From assembly GCF_900115715.1 (NCBI RefSeq), contig NZ_FOXM01000003.1, positions 1 to 64,000 on the forward strand: DNA of 64,000 nucleotides. Direction: 5' to 3'. The stretch comes from Geopseudomonas sagittaria. Lineage in GTDB: Bacteria > Pseudomonadota > Gammaproteobacteria > Pseudomonadales > Pseudomonadaceae. A model generated the notes under the pieces. It saw only the letters and a list, made by a program, of their open reading frames with translations, was not told the origin of the DNA and did no database searches. Shown here one piece after another: positions 35,148 to 44,859 of the stretch; within the stretch, counting starts at the first letter, position 1, and each line of letters starts with the position of its first letter. The position numbers and the translations under genes are program-made.

Positions 35148-35933
35148 TCAGGCCTGCTGGGAACTGACCGACAGCACTTCGCCGGTCATGTAGGAGGCGT
35201 AGTCGCTGGCCAGGAAGACCATCACGTTGGCCACTTCCCAGACCTCGGCGGCGCGGCCGAAGGCCTCGCGGCTGGCCAGACTGGCGAGCAGCTCCTCGCT
35301 GGAGGCCTTCTTGAGGAAGTCGTGCAGGGCGATGGACGGCGACACGGCATTGATGCGCACGCCGAACTCGGCGGCTTCCAGCGCGCTGCAGCGGGTCAGC
35401 GCCATCACCCCGGCCTTGGCCGCGGCGTAGTGGGCCTGCTCCTTCTGCGCGCGCCAGCCGAGCACCGAGGCGTTGTTGACGATCACCCCGCGGCCGCGCT
35501 GCTGCATGTGCGGCAGCATGGCGCGGGTCATGCGGAAGGTGCCGGTGAGGGTGATGTCGAGTACCCGCGACCACTCCTCGTCGCTCATCTCGACGACGAG
35601 CTTCTGCCCGCCGAGGCCGGCGTTGTTGATCAGCACGTCGACGCCGCCCAGAGCCTGCTCGGCGGCGGCCACCAGCGCCTGCACCTCGCTCTCCACGGCG
35701 ACGTTGCACAGCTGGCCGTAGACGGCGGCGAGGCCGGTCTCGGCCTTGAGGCGCTCGACCGCCTCCTCGAGGCGGCGCGGGTGGATGTCGGAGATCATCA
35801 GCGCCCGGCAGCCCTCCTCCGCGCAGCGCTTGGCGGCGGCGAAGCCGATGCCGGCGCCGGCGGCGGCGGTGATCAGGACGGACTTGCCGGCCAGCAGCTG
35901 GTGGCCGGGCACGTAGGGGGGAGCTTGTCGCAT
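35148..35933 (-). CDS. ipdF: IpdF-like 3-hydroxyacyl-CoA dehydrogenase (SDR)
   Basis: SDR of 261 residues that resembles Mycobacterium tuberculosis IpdF (Rv3559c), which oxidises the 5-hydroxy group of 5-OH-HIP-CoA in ring C/D degradation. Shared marks, as I recall them: TAAAGAGIGFAAAKRCAEEG, SDEEWSRVLDITLTGTFR, NNASVLGWRAQ, HYAAAKAGVMALTRCSALEA, REAFGRAAEVWEVAN and the end TGEVLSVSSQ. The ATG at 35933 has GAGGTTT upstream. First gene of its operon, with a steroid-type promoter at 35967. Confidence 0.85.
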   Translation of the reverse strand: MRQAPPYVPGHQLLAGKSVLITAAAGAGIGFAAAKRCAEEGCRALMISDIHPRRLEEAVERLKAETGLAAVYGQLCNVAVESEVQALVAAAEQALGGVDVLINNAGLGGQKLVVEMSDEEWSRVLDITLTGTFRMTRAMLPHMQQRGRGVIVNNASVLGWRAQKEQAHYAAAKAGVMALTRCSALEAAEFGVRINAVSPSIALHDFLKKASSEELLASLASREAFGRAAEVWEVANVMVFLASDYASYMTGEVLSVSSQQA

Positions 35934-35966
35934 GGCAGAAACCTCATCGGTAAAGGGTCTGCCACA

Positions 35967-36010
35967 GGTATACGGGGCGATCGGGGGCGTCACATCGTCA
36001 AAACGGACGG
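35967..36010 (-). promoter_or_regulatory. Steroid-type promoter of the ipdF operon
   Basis: On the gene strand CCGTCC-GTTT-TGACGATG is followed after exactly 20 bases by TATACC (35967-35972). ipdF starts 34 bases after the -10. Confidence 0.7.
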
Positions 36011-36041
36011 GGGATGGCGTTCGGCAGCAGGCCTGTCCAGG

Positions 36042-38384
36042 CTATGAATCACCCCCGGCACTGCGGCTTCTGGCCTTTTGCAACAGCGCCATGGCTTTGG
36101 GCGAACCGGGACTGACCACCAGCAGCCGCTCGGCATAGGCCGCAGCTGCGGCTGGTCGCCCCTGCTCCAGGCTGTAGACGCCGGCAAGCCAGAGCAGATC
36201 GGACTCATGCGGGTGTTCGCGCAATACCTGCTCGACCACCGCGAGCGCCCGCTCCGGCGAGCTTGGCCGCAAGGCCAGGGCCAGCGCATAGGCGAAGCGC
36301 GGATCTTCGGGGGCCAGTTGCCGGGCCTGCTCGAAGCGCTCGAGCGCCTCGCCGCTGCGCCGCTGACGCACCAGAGCAAGCCCGAGCGCGTAGTGCAGCA
36401 GCGCCGCCTGCGGCCGCTGTGCCAGCCCATGGCGCAGCACCGCCTCGGCCTGGGACTCGCCCCCGGCGCTGCGCTGCAGCTCGGCGAGTTCCAGATAGGC
36501 CGGCTGATACAGAGGATCCAGGCGCAGCGCCGCCTGAAGCTGCGTCTCGGCCTCCGCCGCACGCCCCTGACGACTGCGCAAGCGGGCCAGGGCGGTGCGC
36601 CCGTCGGCACGGTCGGCATCCAACTGCAACGCGGCCTCGTATTCACCCAGCGCACGCGCGTAGTCGGCTTGCCGGGATTCCGGCAAGGGCACGTCGGCGA
36701 GCAGGCGCGCCGCTTCGCTGCGCACGCCAAGGACGGGGTCGCTCAACAGTGGCGCCAGCCACTCGCCGCGCTGGCTCGCCGGCAGCGACTCGAAGGCTCC
36801 CAGCGCCGCCTGGCGCACCAGCGGGCTCGGATCGTCCAGCGCCTTGCGCAGCGCCGGCCAAGCCACCCTTTCCGAATGCCCGTGCAAGCGGCTGGCCGCG
36901 CTGGCGCGCACCAGCGGCGGCTGCGCCGGGTCATCCAGCAGCTTGGCCAGCGCCGTGGACGCACCGGGCAGGTTGCGCTCGTCGGCCGCCCAGGCGTCGG
37001 CGAAGCGCTGGTAGCCCTCGAGCGGCTGCGGGTGGTGCTCGCGGATCGCCTGCGCCGCCCATTCGGCCGACTGCTCCGTGTGGCAGGCGTTGCAGGCATT
37101 GGGCGTGCCCAGTCGGGCGCTCAGATCGGGGCGCGGAATGCGCAGGCTGTGGTCACGCCGCGGATCTATGACCATGTAGGTGGACTCCGGCATGTGGCAG
37201 CTCACGCACTGGGCCCCGGGCGATCCCGCCGGGTGGAAATGATGCCTGGGGCTGTCGAAGTGGCTGGGCAGGTGGCATTGGCCGCACAGCGCATTGCCCT
37301 CCGCGCGCAGCTTTTGGCCATGCGGTTCATGACAATCGCTGCAGGTCACCCCCGCCGCGTGCATCCGGCTCTGCTCGAAGGACGCGGAGACGAACACTTC
37401 CTCCCGCTGCTGGCCGTCCAGATGGTAGAGGCCGGGCTGCAGCAGCGCCGGACGGTAGTGATCGAGGAAGGGCTTGCCTGCGTGGTAGCCCTCGGCGATC
37501 TGGCTGCGCCGCGAGTGGCATTGCGCGCAGACATCCTGCTCCTTGCGCCCCTGCAGCGGCGTCGCGCGGTGCGCCGTGACCTGCTCGATGGCCCGGCGCC
37601 AGCCGCTGCCACGGCGTTCATCGAGAAGCAACGTCAGGCCCTTGCCAGGATCGCCGCCCCCCTCGCGCGCCCAGCTCAGATGCTTCGAGGCCGGGCCATG
37701 GCAGGCCTCGCAGCCGACGTTGATCTCCGCCCAGCGCGTGGCAAAGGTATCGGTGGCGGCGTCGTAGCCCTTGCGCAGATCGGTCGAGTGACAGTCCGCA
37801 CACATGTAGTTCCAGTTCTGCGAAGGCCGGGTCCAGTGCAACTCGTCGCGGTGCCCGACCTGTTCATCGGGGTACAGGTGGAACCAGCGCTGCCCGCCCG
37901 CACTGGCCGGGCGAGTGTCCCAGGCGATGGACAAGGCCTGCAGACGTCCGTCCGCAAACTCCACCAGATATTGTTGCAGCGGCTCGACGCCGAAGGTGTA
38001 GCGGACCTCGAACTCGGCAAGCTGCCCGTCGGCACCGTCGGTGCGCACGAAGAAACGCCCGTCGCGACGGTAGAAGCGCGACTCGATCCCCGCATAGGTG
38101 AAGGTCGCGTCGGCGAAATCACCGAGCACCGTGCCGGGCCTGGCATGTTGCATGGATTTCGCGTGCTGCGAGCCCTGCCAGGCCTGGAATTGCGGGGCGT
38201 GGCAGCCCGCACAGGTCTGGCTGCCGACGAACTCGGGCCCGCGGCCGCCCTTCTCATTGGCGACACCCAAGCGGTGCCAGCAGGTCAGTCCGACAAGCAA
38301 CGACAGGCCGGCGGCCAGCAGGATCATGCTCAGGCTGCGTCGGCTGGCGAAAGGTGAGCGGGGAGCGTTCGACATGGCGTTCAT
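36042..38384 (-). CDS. Octaheme c-type cytochrome with HEAT and TPR repeats
   Basis: A 780-residue exported protein: signal or anchor segment (about 18-35), then eight CXXCH heme motifs (CAGCH, CADCH, CEACH, CAQCH, CSDCH, CGQCH, CVSCH, CNACH) in about residues 55-440. HEAT-like repeats follow (about 470-580) and four to five TPR units to the end. The first half resembles cytochrome c554/DmsE-like multiheme proteins; the second looks like a scaffold. The ATG at 38384 or 38375 fits the signal sequence; neither has a strong ribosome site. Divergent from the porin-sulfatase pair across a 22-bp palindrome. It probably moves electrons in the periplasm; partner unknown. Confidence 0.8.
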   Translation of the reverse strand: MNAMSNAPRSPFASRRSLSMILLAAGLSLLVGLTCWHRLGVANEKGGRGPEFVGSQTCAGCHAPQFQAWQGSQHAKSMQHARPGTVLGDFADATFTYAGIESRFYRRDGRFFVRTDGADGQLAEFEVRYTFGVEPLQQYLVEFADGRLQALSIAWDTRPASAGGQRWFHLYPDEQVGHRDELHWTRPSQNWNYMCADCHSTDLRKGYDAATDTFATRWAEINVGCEACHGPASKHLSWAREGGGDPGKGLTLLLDERRGSGWRRAIEQVTAHRATPLQGRKEQDVCAQCHSRRSQIAEGYHAGKPFLDHYRPALLQPGLYHLDGQQREEVFVSASFEQSRMHAAGVTCSDCHEPHGQKLRAEGNALCGQCHLPSHFDSPRHHFHPAGSPGAQCVSCHMPESTYMVIDPRRDHSLRIPRPDLSARLGTPNACNACHTEQSAEWAAQAIREHHPQPLEGYQRFADAWAADERNLPGASTALAKLLDDPAQPPLVRASAASRLHGHSERVAWPALRKALDDPSPLVRQAALGAFESLPASQRGEWLAPLLSDPVLGVRSEAARLLADVPLPESRQADYARALGEYEAALQLDADRADGRTALARLRSRQGRAAEAETQLQAALRLDPLYQPAYLELAELQRSAGGESQAEAVLRHGLAQRPQAALLHYALGLALVRQRRSGEALERFEQARQLAPEDPRFAYALALALRPSSPERALAVVEQVLREHPHESDLLWLAGVYSLEQGRPAAAAAYAERLLVVSPGSPKAMALLQKARSRSAGGDS

Positions 38385-38482
38385 CCCAGGACAGGCATGC
38401 TCGGGGCACAAGCAGCAGCCCCATGCTGCCCGCAGGCCTGATCGGCGAAAAGCCCTCACGGCGAATAGCTGCGCTTTGACGA

Positions 38483-38504
38483 TATCCGTTGCGCGCAGCG
38501 GATA
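38483..38504. promoter_or_regulatory. 22-bp palindrome between the cytochrome and porin genes
   Basis: TATCCG-TTGCGCGCAG-CGGATA is nearly perfectly symmetrical and central to the 190-base divergent gap. It is a candidate operator for a dimeric regulator, perhaps the AraC protein downstream, though AraC sites are usually direct repeats. It differs from the steroid operator. Confidence 0.45.
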
Positions 38505-38573
38505 ACGCTACGGAATCAGGCTTGGAAATACTGGCTCGGCAAAACAACAACAAAAATGCTTGCGGAGCTTTCC

Positions 38574-39920
38574 ATGACACCGACTGTCACGACCTCACTC
38601 GCTTCCACTCGACCCGGCGATCCGAGCGCTGCTGGCCAGATCAGGCGCTGCGAACCAGCGCGCCAGATCAGTCTGGCAAGTACCTGCATCTCGGTCGCCA
38701 GCCTGCTCGGCATGCTCTGCCCGCTGGCGGCCCACGCCGACTTCGCCAAGGACAGCCAGCTCAACCTGGGCCTGCGCAACTTCTATCTGGATCGCGACTT
38801 CCGCGGCGACGCCGCGCCGATCTCCCGGGTGGGCAGCTGGAGCCAGGGCTTCGACCTGCGCTTCCAGTCCGGCTACACCGAAGGGCCCCTGCAGTTCGGC
38901 CTGGATGCCTCGGCGCAATACGCCTACCGCCTGGACGGCGGTGGCGGGCGCGGACCGGATACCGTGCTGCCCTACGACGACAGCAAGGGCGAGCAGGTGC
39001 AGGACTACGGCCGCTCGGCGCTGACCGCCAAGGTGCGCTACTCGAAAACGGAACTGACGGTCGGCGAACACCGCCCGCGCCTGCCGGTCGCCTACTTCGA
39101 CGACTCCCGCCAGTTGGCCAGCACCTTCCACGGCTTCCAGGTCGCTTCGCAGGAAATCGACGGACTGAGCCTCACCGCCGGCCGCTTCAACGAGATCAGC
39201 ACCCGCGAATCCTCCGATCACGAGAAGCTGTACCTGTTCACCCGCCCCAACGGTCCGCGCCGCCCCAGCGACGGGCTCAATTTCGCCGGCGGCACCTACG
39301 CCTTCACCCCGGGCCTGTCGGCCACCTACTTCTACGGCCAGCTGGAAGACATCTACCAGCAGCACTACCTGGGCCTGGCCCACAACGTCTCCCTCGGCGA
39401 TGGCTACTCGCTGAAGACCGATCTGCGCTACTACGACAACCGCGAGGATGGCGAGGCGCTGTACGGCGACATCGACAATCGCTCCTACGGCCTGCTGGGC
39501 GCCCTGACAAAAGGCGGCCACACCTTCAGCCTGGGCTACCAGCGCATGCTCGGCGACAGCGCCTTCCCCACCCTGAACGGCTTCACCCCGCAACCCTTCC
39601 TGGTGAACTGGTCGGCCGTGGCCTTCATCCGGCCGAACGAGAGCTCCTGGCAGGCACGCTACGACTACGACTTTGCCGCGCTGGGCGTGCCGGGGCTGCG
39701 ACTGATGACCCGCTACCTCCGCGGCACCGGCATCGACCGTGGCGGCAACCTCAGCGATTCGAGCGAGAGCGAGCGCGACCTGTTGCTGAACTACGTGGTG
39801 CAGAGCGGCCCGCTCAAGGGCGTCGGCCTCGCCTGGATGAACATCGACAGCAAGTTCGAGCACGGCAGCGATTACGACGAGAACCGGCTGATCGCCACCT
39901 ACACCTGGAAGCTCTGGTAG
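38574..39920 (+). CDS. OprD-family outer-membrane porin
   Basis: A 448-residue barrel protein with an unusually long export sequence (about 45 residues, cleavage near AAHA-D). OprD-like sequence follows from DSQLNLGLRNFYLDRDF and ends YTWKLW with an aromatic C terminus. The ATG at 38574 has GCGGAGC upstream; an ATG at 38556 is possible but directly follows an AACAACAACAA run that looks like a Crc/Hfq site. OprD-type porins take up small anionic or aromatic solutes. Next to the sulfatase it may admit sulfate esters or export products of their hydrolysis. Confidence 0.85.
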   Translation: MTPTVTTSLASTRPGDPSAAGQIRRCEPARQISLASTCISVASLLGMLCPLAAHADFAKDSQLNLGLRNFYLDRDFRGDAAPISRVGSWSQGFDLRFQSGYTEGPLQFGLDASAQYAYRLDGGGGRGPDTVLPYDDSKGEQVQDYGRSALTAKVRYSKTELTVGEHRPRLPVAYFDDSRQLASTFHGFQVASQEIDGLSLTAGRFNEISTRESSDHEKLYLFTRPNGPRRPSDGLNFAGGTYAFTPGLSATYFYGQLEDIYQQHYLGLAHNVSLGDGYSLKTDLRYYDNREDGEALYGDIDNRSYGLLGALTKGGHTFSLGYQRMLGDSAFPTLNGFTPQPFLVNWSAVAFIRPNESSWQARYDYDFAALGVPGLRLMTRYLRGTGIDRGGNLSDSSESERDLLLNYVVQSGPLKGVGLAWMNIDSKFEHGSDYDENRLIATYTWKLW

Positions 39921-40004
39921 ATCGACTGCCGCGCCAAACACACCGCGAGTGCGATCCGGCCAGCCATGGCCACCACCAACAACAAGAAAAAGAAGGACTC
40001 CACC

Positions 40005-41684
40005 ATGAACCTGAGGCACCTGAGCGTGGCGCTCTGCATCACCGGTCTTGTCAGTCTGAGCTGTCAGGCCGCCGAGAAGCCCAACTTCCTCATCATCATC
40101 GCCGACGATATGGGCTACAGCGACCTGGGCAGCTTCGGCGGCGAGATCGAGACACCCAACCTCGACGCCCTGGCCAGCGAGGGAGTGCGCCTGACCAACT
40201 TCCAGGCCGCGCCGACCTGCTCGCCGACCCGCTCGATGCTGCTCAGCGGCACCGACAGCCACCAGGCCGGCCTCGGCAACATGGGCGAGCTGCTGCAGGA
40301 GAACCAGAAAGGCAAGCCGGGCTACGAGGGCTATCTGAACCAGCGGGTCGCCAACCTCGCGGAGGTCATGCAGGACGCCGGCTACAACACCTACACCACC
40401 GGCAAGTGGCACCTGGGCCGCACCGAGGAGCTGAGCCCCAAGGCGCGCGGCTTCGACCGCTCGTTCATCCTGGTGCAGGGCGGCGCCAGCCACTTCGACG
40501 ACCAGAAGGCGATCATCAGCGTCGATCCCAAGGCCATCTACCGCGAAGACGGCAAGCAGGTCGAGGTGCCCAAGGGCTTCTTCTCCAGCGAGTTCTACAC
40601 CGATCGCCTGATCGACTACATCGAGAGCGACAAGGCCGAAAAGAAACCATTCCTGGCCGTGCTCTCCTACACCGCGCCGCACTGGCCGCTGCATGCGCCG
40701 GATCAGTGGATCGACAAGTACCAGGGCCGCTACGCCGAAGGCTACGAAGCCCTGCGCCAGCAGCGCCTGAAGCGCATGCAGGAGCTGGGCATCGTGCCCA
40801 AGGGGGTCAGCGCCAACACGCCGATGGAGGGAGGACTGCCGACCTGGGAGCAGCTCACCGAGGAACAGCGCCAGCGTGAGGCACGCAGCATGGAGGTGTA
40901 CGCCGCGATGGTCGACAACATGGACCATCACATCGGCCGCATGCTCGACTACCTGCGCCAGAGCGGCGAGCTGGACAACACCTTCGTGCTGTTCATGTCC
41001 GACAACGGCGCCGACGGCAACAGCCCCATCGACCTGCCGGGCAACCGCGAATGGATGGCCAAGGAGTTCGACAACAGCCTGGAGAACATGGGCCGCAAGG
41101 GCTCCTACATCGACTACGGCGCGCAGTGGGCGCAGGTGGGCGCCACCCCGTTCCCGTTCTTCAAGGGCTTCACCAGCCAGGGCGGCACCACGGTGCCGGT
41201 GATCCTCAGCCACTCCAGCCTGAAGGCGCAGGCCGGCCAGCTGAACGGCCAGTTCTTCCACGTGATGGACGTCATGCCGACCATCCTCGAACTGGCCGGC
41301 GTCGAGCATCCCGGCACGCAGTTCCGCGGCCGCGAGGTGCAGCCCATGCAGGGCGTGTCCATGCTGCCCGGCCTGCACGGCCAGGCGATGCCCGAGCGCG
41401 CCGTCGGCTGGGAGCTGTTCGGCCGCCGCGCCCTGCGCAAGGGTGACTGGAAGATGACCTGGATGACCGCGCCCTACGGCTCCGCGCAGTGGCAGCTGTA
41501 CAACCTGGCCAAGGACCCGGTCGAGGCCCACGACCTGGCCAAGCAGGAGCCGGCCAAGCTGGCCGAGCTGACCCAGGAGTGGGATGCCTATGTGCAGCGC
41601 AACAACGTGCTGCTCGGCCCGGTAAAGATCAAGTACGGCTTCGAAACCTGCCTGTACGATCACTGTTTCCAACAAGGCCAATGA
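40005..41684 (+). CDS. Secreted type I sulfatase (arylsulfatase family)
   Basis: A 559-residue exported hydrolase with a signal peptide of about 22 residues and the sulfatase domain starting KPNFLIIIADDMGYSDLG. Cys72 in CSPTR is the residue changed to formylglycine by an FGE-type enzyme. Asp34/Asp35 and the later MSDNGADG supply calcium ligands, and TGKWHLG carries the active-site Lys/His. A-rich AACAACAAGAAAAAG at 39979-39993 precedes the ATG. Downstream of the porin by 84 bases. A steroid or aryl sulfate substrate would fit the neighbourhood but is not shown by the sequence. Confidence 0.92.
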   Translation: MNLRHLSVALCITGLVSLSCQAAEKPNFLIIIADDMGYSDLGSFGGEIETPNLDALASEGVRLTNFQAAPTCSPTRSMLLSGTDSHQAGLGNMGELLQENQKGKPGYEGYLNQRVANLAEVMQDAGYNTYTTGKWHLGRTEELSPKARGFDRSFILVQGGASHFDDQKAIISVDPKAIYREDGKQVEVPKGFFSSEFYTDRLIDYIESDKAEKKPFLAVLSYTAPHWPLHAPDQWIDKYQGRYAEGYEALRQQRLKRMQELGIVPKGVSANTPMEGGLPTWEQLTEEQRQREARSMEVYAAMVDNMDHHIGRMLDYLRQSGELDNTFVLFMSDNGADGNSPIDLPGNREWMAKEFDNSLENMGRKGSYIDYGAQWAQVGATPFPFFKGFTSQGGTTVPVILSHSSLKAQAGQLNGQFFHVMDVMPTILELAGVEHPGTQFRGREVQPMQGVSMLPGLHGQAMPERAVGWELFGRRALRKGDWKMTWMTAPYGSAQWQLYNLAKDPVEAHDLAKQEPAKLAELTQEWDAYVQRNNVLLGPVKIKYGFETCLYDHCFQQGQ

Positions 41685-41690
41685 CCGAAA

Positions 41691-41762
41691 GCCCCGGCGG
41701 GAACGCCGGGGCTGCCGAGAAGCTCACCCGACACCCTGCCCGGCTTGCTCGCTGGCAGGGTG
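41691..41762 (+). terminator. Two hairpins after the sulfatase gene
   Basis: GCCCCGGCG/CGCCGGGGC (41691-41699 with 41704-41712) is followed by ACACCCTGCC/GGCAGGGTGT (41731-41740 with 41753-41762) and TTC. Neither has a full T-tract. Together they likely separate this transcript from the convergent AraC gene. Confidence 0.55.
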
Positions 41763-41865
41763 TTTCACTTCCTGAAGCCATCGCCATGTAACCGTGCGGC
41801 CAAGACATCGACCGGATGCACCGGCAAGGCAGCCAGGCGCACAGGGATCTGCATCCGCCTGCCAC

Positions 41866-42864
41866 TCAAGGAAGCCGAGACAAAGTCTGCGACGGCAGTT
41901 CCCCGAAGGCCTGCTTGTAGGCCGTGGTGAAATGACTGGGCTGGGCGAAGCCCCAACGGAAAGCCAGCTCGGACAACTGCAACTCACCCGGCTGGTGGCG
42001 CAGCAACAGTTCGCGGATAGCCTTCAACCTGCAGCTCTGTATATAGCGCTGCGGGCTGGTGCCCAGGCTCTGTCGGAAGGCCTGTTCCAGGCTGCGTCGG
42101 CTGGCGCCACTGACGGCGACCAACTGGCTGATGCACAGCGGCTGGTCAAGATGGGCATGGATGAAGTCCACCACCCGCTTCACGGTACCGGGCAGCAGGC
42201 TGCGCTGCGGCAGGGTGCTCAGGGAAGGGATGAGATGCAGCAGGTTCTCGCAGAACAGCTGCTGCAGGTGTTGCTGGCCTATCGGGGTCGCCAACAGCCC
42301 CGAGGGACGGCCCGCTTCGCTGTCCACCAGACTGAGAAGGTTGCCGAGGCTGACCAGGGCCGGGTGCTGACGCCCGATCAGTTGGGCCTGGGCAGGCAAC
42401 TGCGCCACCTCGCGCTGATGGTGGCGCATCACATGATCGGACAAGCATGACGCATCCAGCGCGATCACCACCGCCTGCGTCCCCTCGTGCCAGACCACGT
42501 CCACCTCGTGGCCGGGGGTGAACACCAGCTGCTCCCCGGCCGCGGCGCACTGCCCGTCCGGAAGGCTGCTCACCGCGCCCTGCAAGGGCAGGATGCCATG
42601 CCAGCTGGCCAGTGGCATCGAGCGGACCCCGATTTCGAGTCCCCATTCGGCACCGAACAGCTTCAGCTGCGGCATGACCTGCATGTTGAAATGGATATCG
42701 GCCTGGCCGCGTCGACAGGGCTGCAGGCTGCGTTCCTCGACCTGACTGCTGAGCAGCGTCGCGACCTCCTCCAGATCGCGGGAAGCCAACCAGGGCCGCC
42801 CGGCGAAGGGCAAGCTGCCGCTCGCCGGGCGAGTCGCAAGGGAATGGGCGTGACTGTCCATCAC
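41866..42864 (-). CDS. AraC-family transcriptional regulator
   Basis: A 332-residue regulator with an N-terminal ligand/dimerisation region (about 30-200) and a C-terminal double helix-turn-helix (about 228-328: DQPLCISQLVAVSGASRRSL, then LQLSELAFRWGFAQPSHFTTAYKQAFGE). The DNA-binding end is complete. The ATG at 42864 is followed at once by a second ATG. A-rich AATAACAA lies about 65 bases upstream. It is convergent with the sulfatase gene, which together with the porin is the probable target. Confidence 0.87.
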   Translation of the reverse strand: MMDSHAHSLATRPASGSLPFAGRPWLASRDLEEVATLLSSQVEERSLQPCRRGQADIHFNMQVMPQLKLFGAEWGLEIGVRSMPLASWHGILPLQGAVSSLPDGQCAAAGEQLVFTPGHEVDVVWHEGTQAVVIALDASCLSDHVMRHHQREVAQLPAQAQLIGRQHPALVSLGNLLSLVDSEAGRPSGLLATPIGQQHLQQLFCENLLHLIPSLSTLPQRSLLPGTVKRVVDFIHAHLDQPLCISQLVAVSGASRRSLEQAFRQSLGTSPQRYIQSCRLKAIRELLLRHQPGELQLSELAFRWGFAQPSHFTTAYKQAFGELPSQTLSRLP

Positions 42865-43105
42865 GAGAGCCTCTCATGCGCCCCGGCTGCCGATACCCTC
42901 TGAGCGGTTCGGGCGGGGCTTCTGTTGTTATTTTCGGGCTGGCGTTCAAACGCGGGACAGTCTACTGCCATTCGCCAGCGAAAATCACAACTACATGACT
43001 CACGAGAGAATCCTGTTCCGGCGAGCACCGGTCAGCTTATCGACCAGATGATCAATGCTGCCGCCGGCAGCCGGCGAGCCCTTCCCGGCGCTCGTCGGCT
43101 GCCGC

Positions 43106-44788
43106 TCAGAAGGTCTCCCAGGCCCCGTCCCTGACGCCGCACGCCCTGGCAGCCACTGCCGGCGCCACGACTTCGCGCTTGGGAAGCTCGCGCGGCGGCA
43201 ACGCATCCGGCTGCTGCGGTTCGTCGCCCAGCCGGAATACTGCAACCGCCTCCTGCAGCGTCTGCGCCTGGTCGGCCAGCGAGAGCGACGCGGTGGACGC
43301 CTCCTGCACCAGTGCGGCGTTCTGCTGGGTCACCTGTTCCATCTGCGCGACGGCGGCGTTGACCTGGGCGATGCCTTGGCTCTGCTCCTGGGAGGCCGCC
43401 GAGATCTCGTCGATGATGTCGGCCACCCGGCGCACGGCGCCGACCACGTCGGCCATGGTCCTGCCGGCCTGCTCGACCAGTTGCGAGCCATCCTCGACCC
43501 GGCGCGTAGACTCCTCGATCAGTGCCTTGATGTCGTTCGCCGCGGAGGCCGAGCGGCTGGCCAGGTTGCGCACCTCGCCGGCCACCACCGCGAAACCGCG
43601 GCCTTCCTCGCCGGCGCGCGCCGCCTCCACTGAGGCGTTCAGGGCGAGGATGTTGGTCTGGAAGGCGATCGAGTCGATCACGTTGATGATGCTGGCGATG
43701 CGCTGCGAGCTGTCGGTGATGCCCTGCATGGTCTCGACCACCCCGTGCACCACTTCGCGGCCGTGCTCCGCAGTGCTCGAGGCATCGTTGGCCAGCGCAC
43801 GGGCATGGCGGGCGTTGTCGGCATTCTGCTGCACCGTGGCGGTCAGCTCCTCCATGCTGGCCGCCGTCTGCGCCAGGGAGGCCGCCTGCTGCTCGGTACG
43901 CGCCGACAGGTCGACGTTGCCTCTGGCGATCTGCGCCGAGCCGCTGGCGATGCTCTCGCTGCTAGCGCGTACCGAACCGACCAGCTGGGTCAGCGAACCC
44001 TGCATCCGCTGCATCGCGTGGGTCACGCTGCCCGGCAACGCCCGCGACATGTCGATGCGCGCGGTGAGATCGCCATTGGCGATGCTGGTCGCCAGATCGG
44101 CCACCGCGGCCGGCTCGCCGCCCAGCTGGCGGGTCAGGCCGCGGGTCAGGAGCACGCCGATCAGCACACCGGCCAGCAGACCAGCGACGGTCAGGCCGAT
44201 CATCAGCAGACGGATGTCGGCGTAGATCTCGTCGGTCTGATGGCTGAGTTCGGCGGCGTTGCCCATCTTGCTCTCGACCAGCTGAGTCATCATCTCGGTA
44301 GCCTGGTCGGCAACCGGCCGAATGGAGGTGAGCAGGTATTCGGTCGAGGAGCGCGGATAGGGCACATCTTCGCCGTCGAGGCGGCGGACCACATCCTTGA
44401 TGTTCTGCTCGAATTCCGCCTGCACCTCCAGCAGATAGCCGAGCCGCGTCTTGTCATCCTCGCTGACGAAGGTTTCCCCGGCCCTGGCCATCTCGCTGCG
44501 TATCAGCTCCAGGTGTTCATCCAGCTCGTTCAGATACTCCTGCCGCTCCTCGATCGACGCCGTCAGGATCGCGCTGCGAATGGCCGAGGCCGCGGCCAAG
44601 AACTGGCTGTTCGCTTCGCTGGCATGACGCAGGCCGGTGGCCTCGCGCTCGTACATGAGGGACGCCAGCTCCTTCAGCTGCGCGGCCTTCATAATGCCCT
44701 GCAGACCGACGAAGGCGCCGATCAGCGATACCAGAAAAAATCCACAGACCAACTTGGTGCCCACTGTCTGTCGTCTCAACCAATCCAT
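43106..44788 (-). CDS. Methyl-accepting chemotaxis protein with a Tar/Tsr-type C-terminal pentapeptide
   Basis: A 560-residue transducer with a membrane segment (about 9-30), a four-helix-bundle periplasmic sensor (about 31-190), a second membrane segment (about 192-212), HAMP (to about 266) and a signalling domain whose hairpin tip contains [20 protein letters not shown]. It ends AWETF, close to the NWETF CheR-docking pentapeptide of E. coli Tar and Tsr. The ATG at 44788 has GGAGAG upstream. It lies 71 bases after the C/D-ring operon on the same strand and may be co-transcribed, which suggests a steroid or degradation product as attractant. Confidence 0.9.
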   Translation of the reverse strand: MDWLRRQTVGTKLVCGFFLVSLIGAFVGLQGIMKAAQLKELASLMYEREATGLRHASEANSQFLAAASAIRSAILTASIEERQEYLNELDEHLELIRSEMARAGETFVSEDDKTRLGYLLEVQAEFEQNIKDVVRRLDGEDVPYPRSSTEYLLTSIRPVADQATEMMTQLVESKMGNAAELSHQTDEIYADIRLLMIGLTVAGLLAGVLIGVLLTRGLTRQLGGEPAAVADLATSIANGDLTARIDMSRALPGSVTHAMQRMQGSLTQLVGSVRASSESIASGSAQIARGNVDLSARTEQQAASLAQTAASMEELTATVQQNADNARHARALANDASSTAEHGREVVHGVVETMQGITDSSQRIASIINVIDSIAFQTNILALNASVEAARAGEEGRGFAVVAGEVRNLASRSASAANDIKALIEESTRRVEDGSQLVEQAGRTMADVVGAVRRVADIIDEISAASQEQSQGIAQVNAAVAQMEQVTQQNAALVQEASTASLSLADQAQTLQEAVAVFRLGDEPQQPDALPPRELPKREVVAPAVAARACGVRDGAWETF

Positions 44789-44859
44789 GCATGCTCTCCA
44801 GGCCAAAATGAACGACGCCCCGGCCACCAGGCCGAGGCGTCGCGACATTCACCGCTCCC

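Noticed and set aside
38595-41681. 1028-codon minus-strand frame
   Set aside because: Antisense to the porin and sulfatase genes, which have signal peptides and catalytic motifs in the sense frame.
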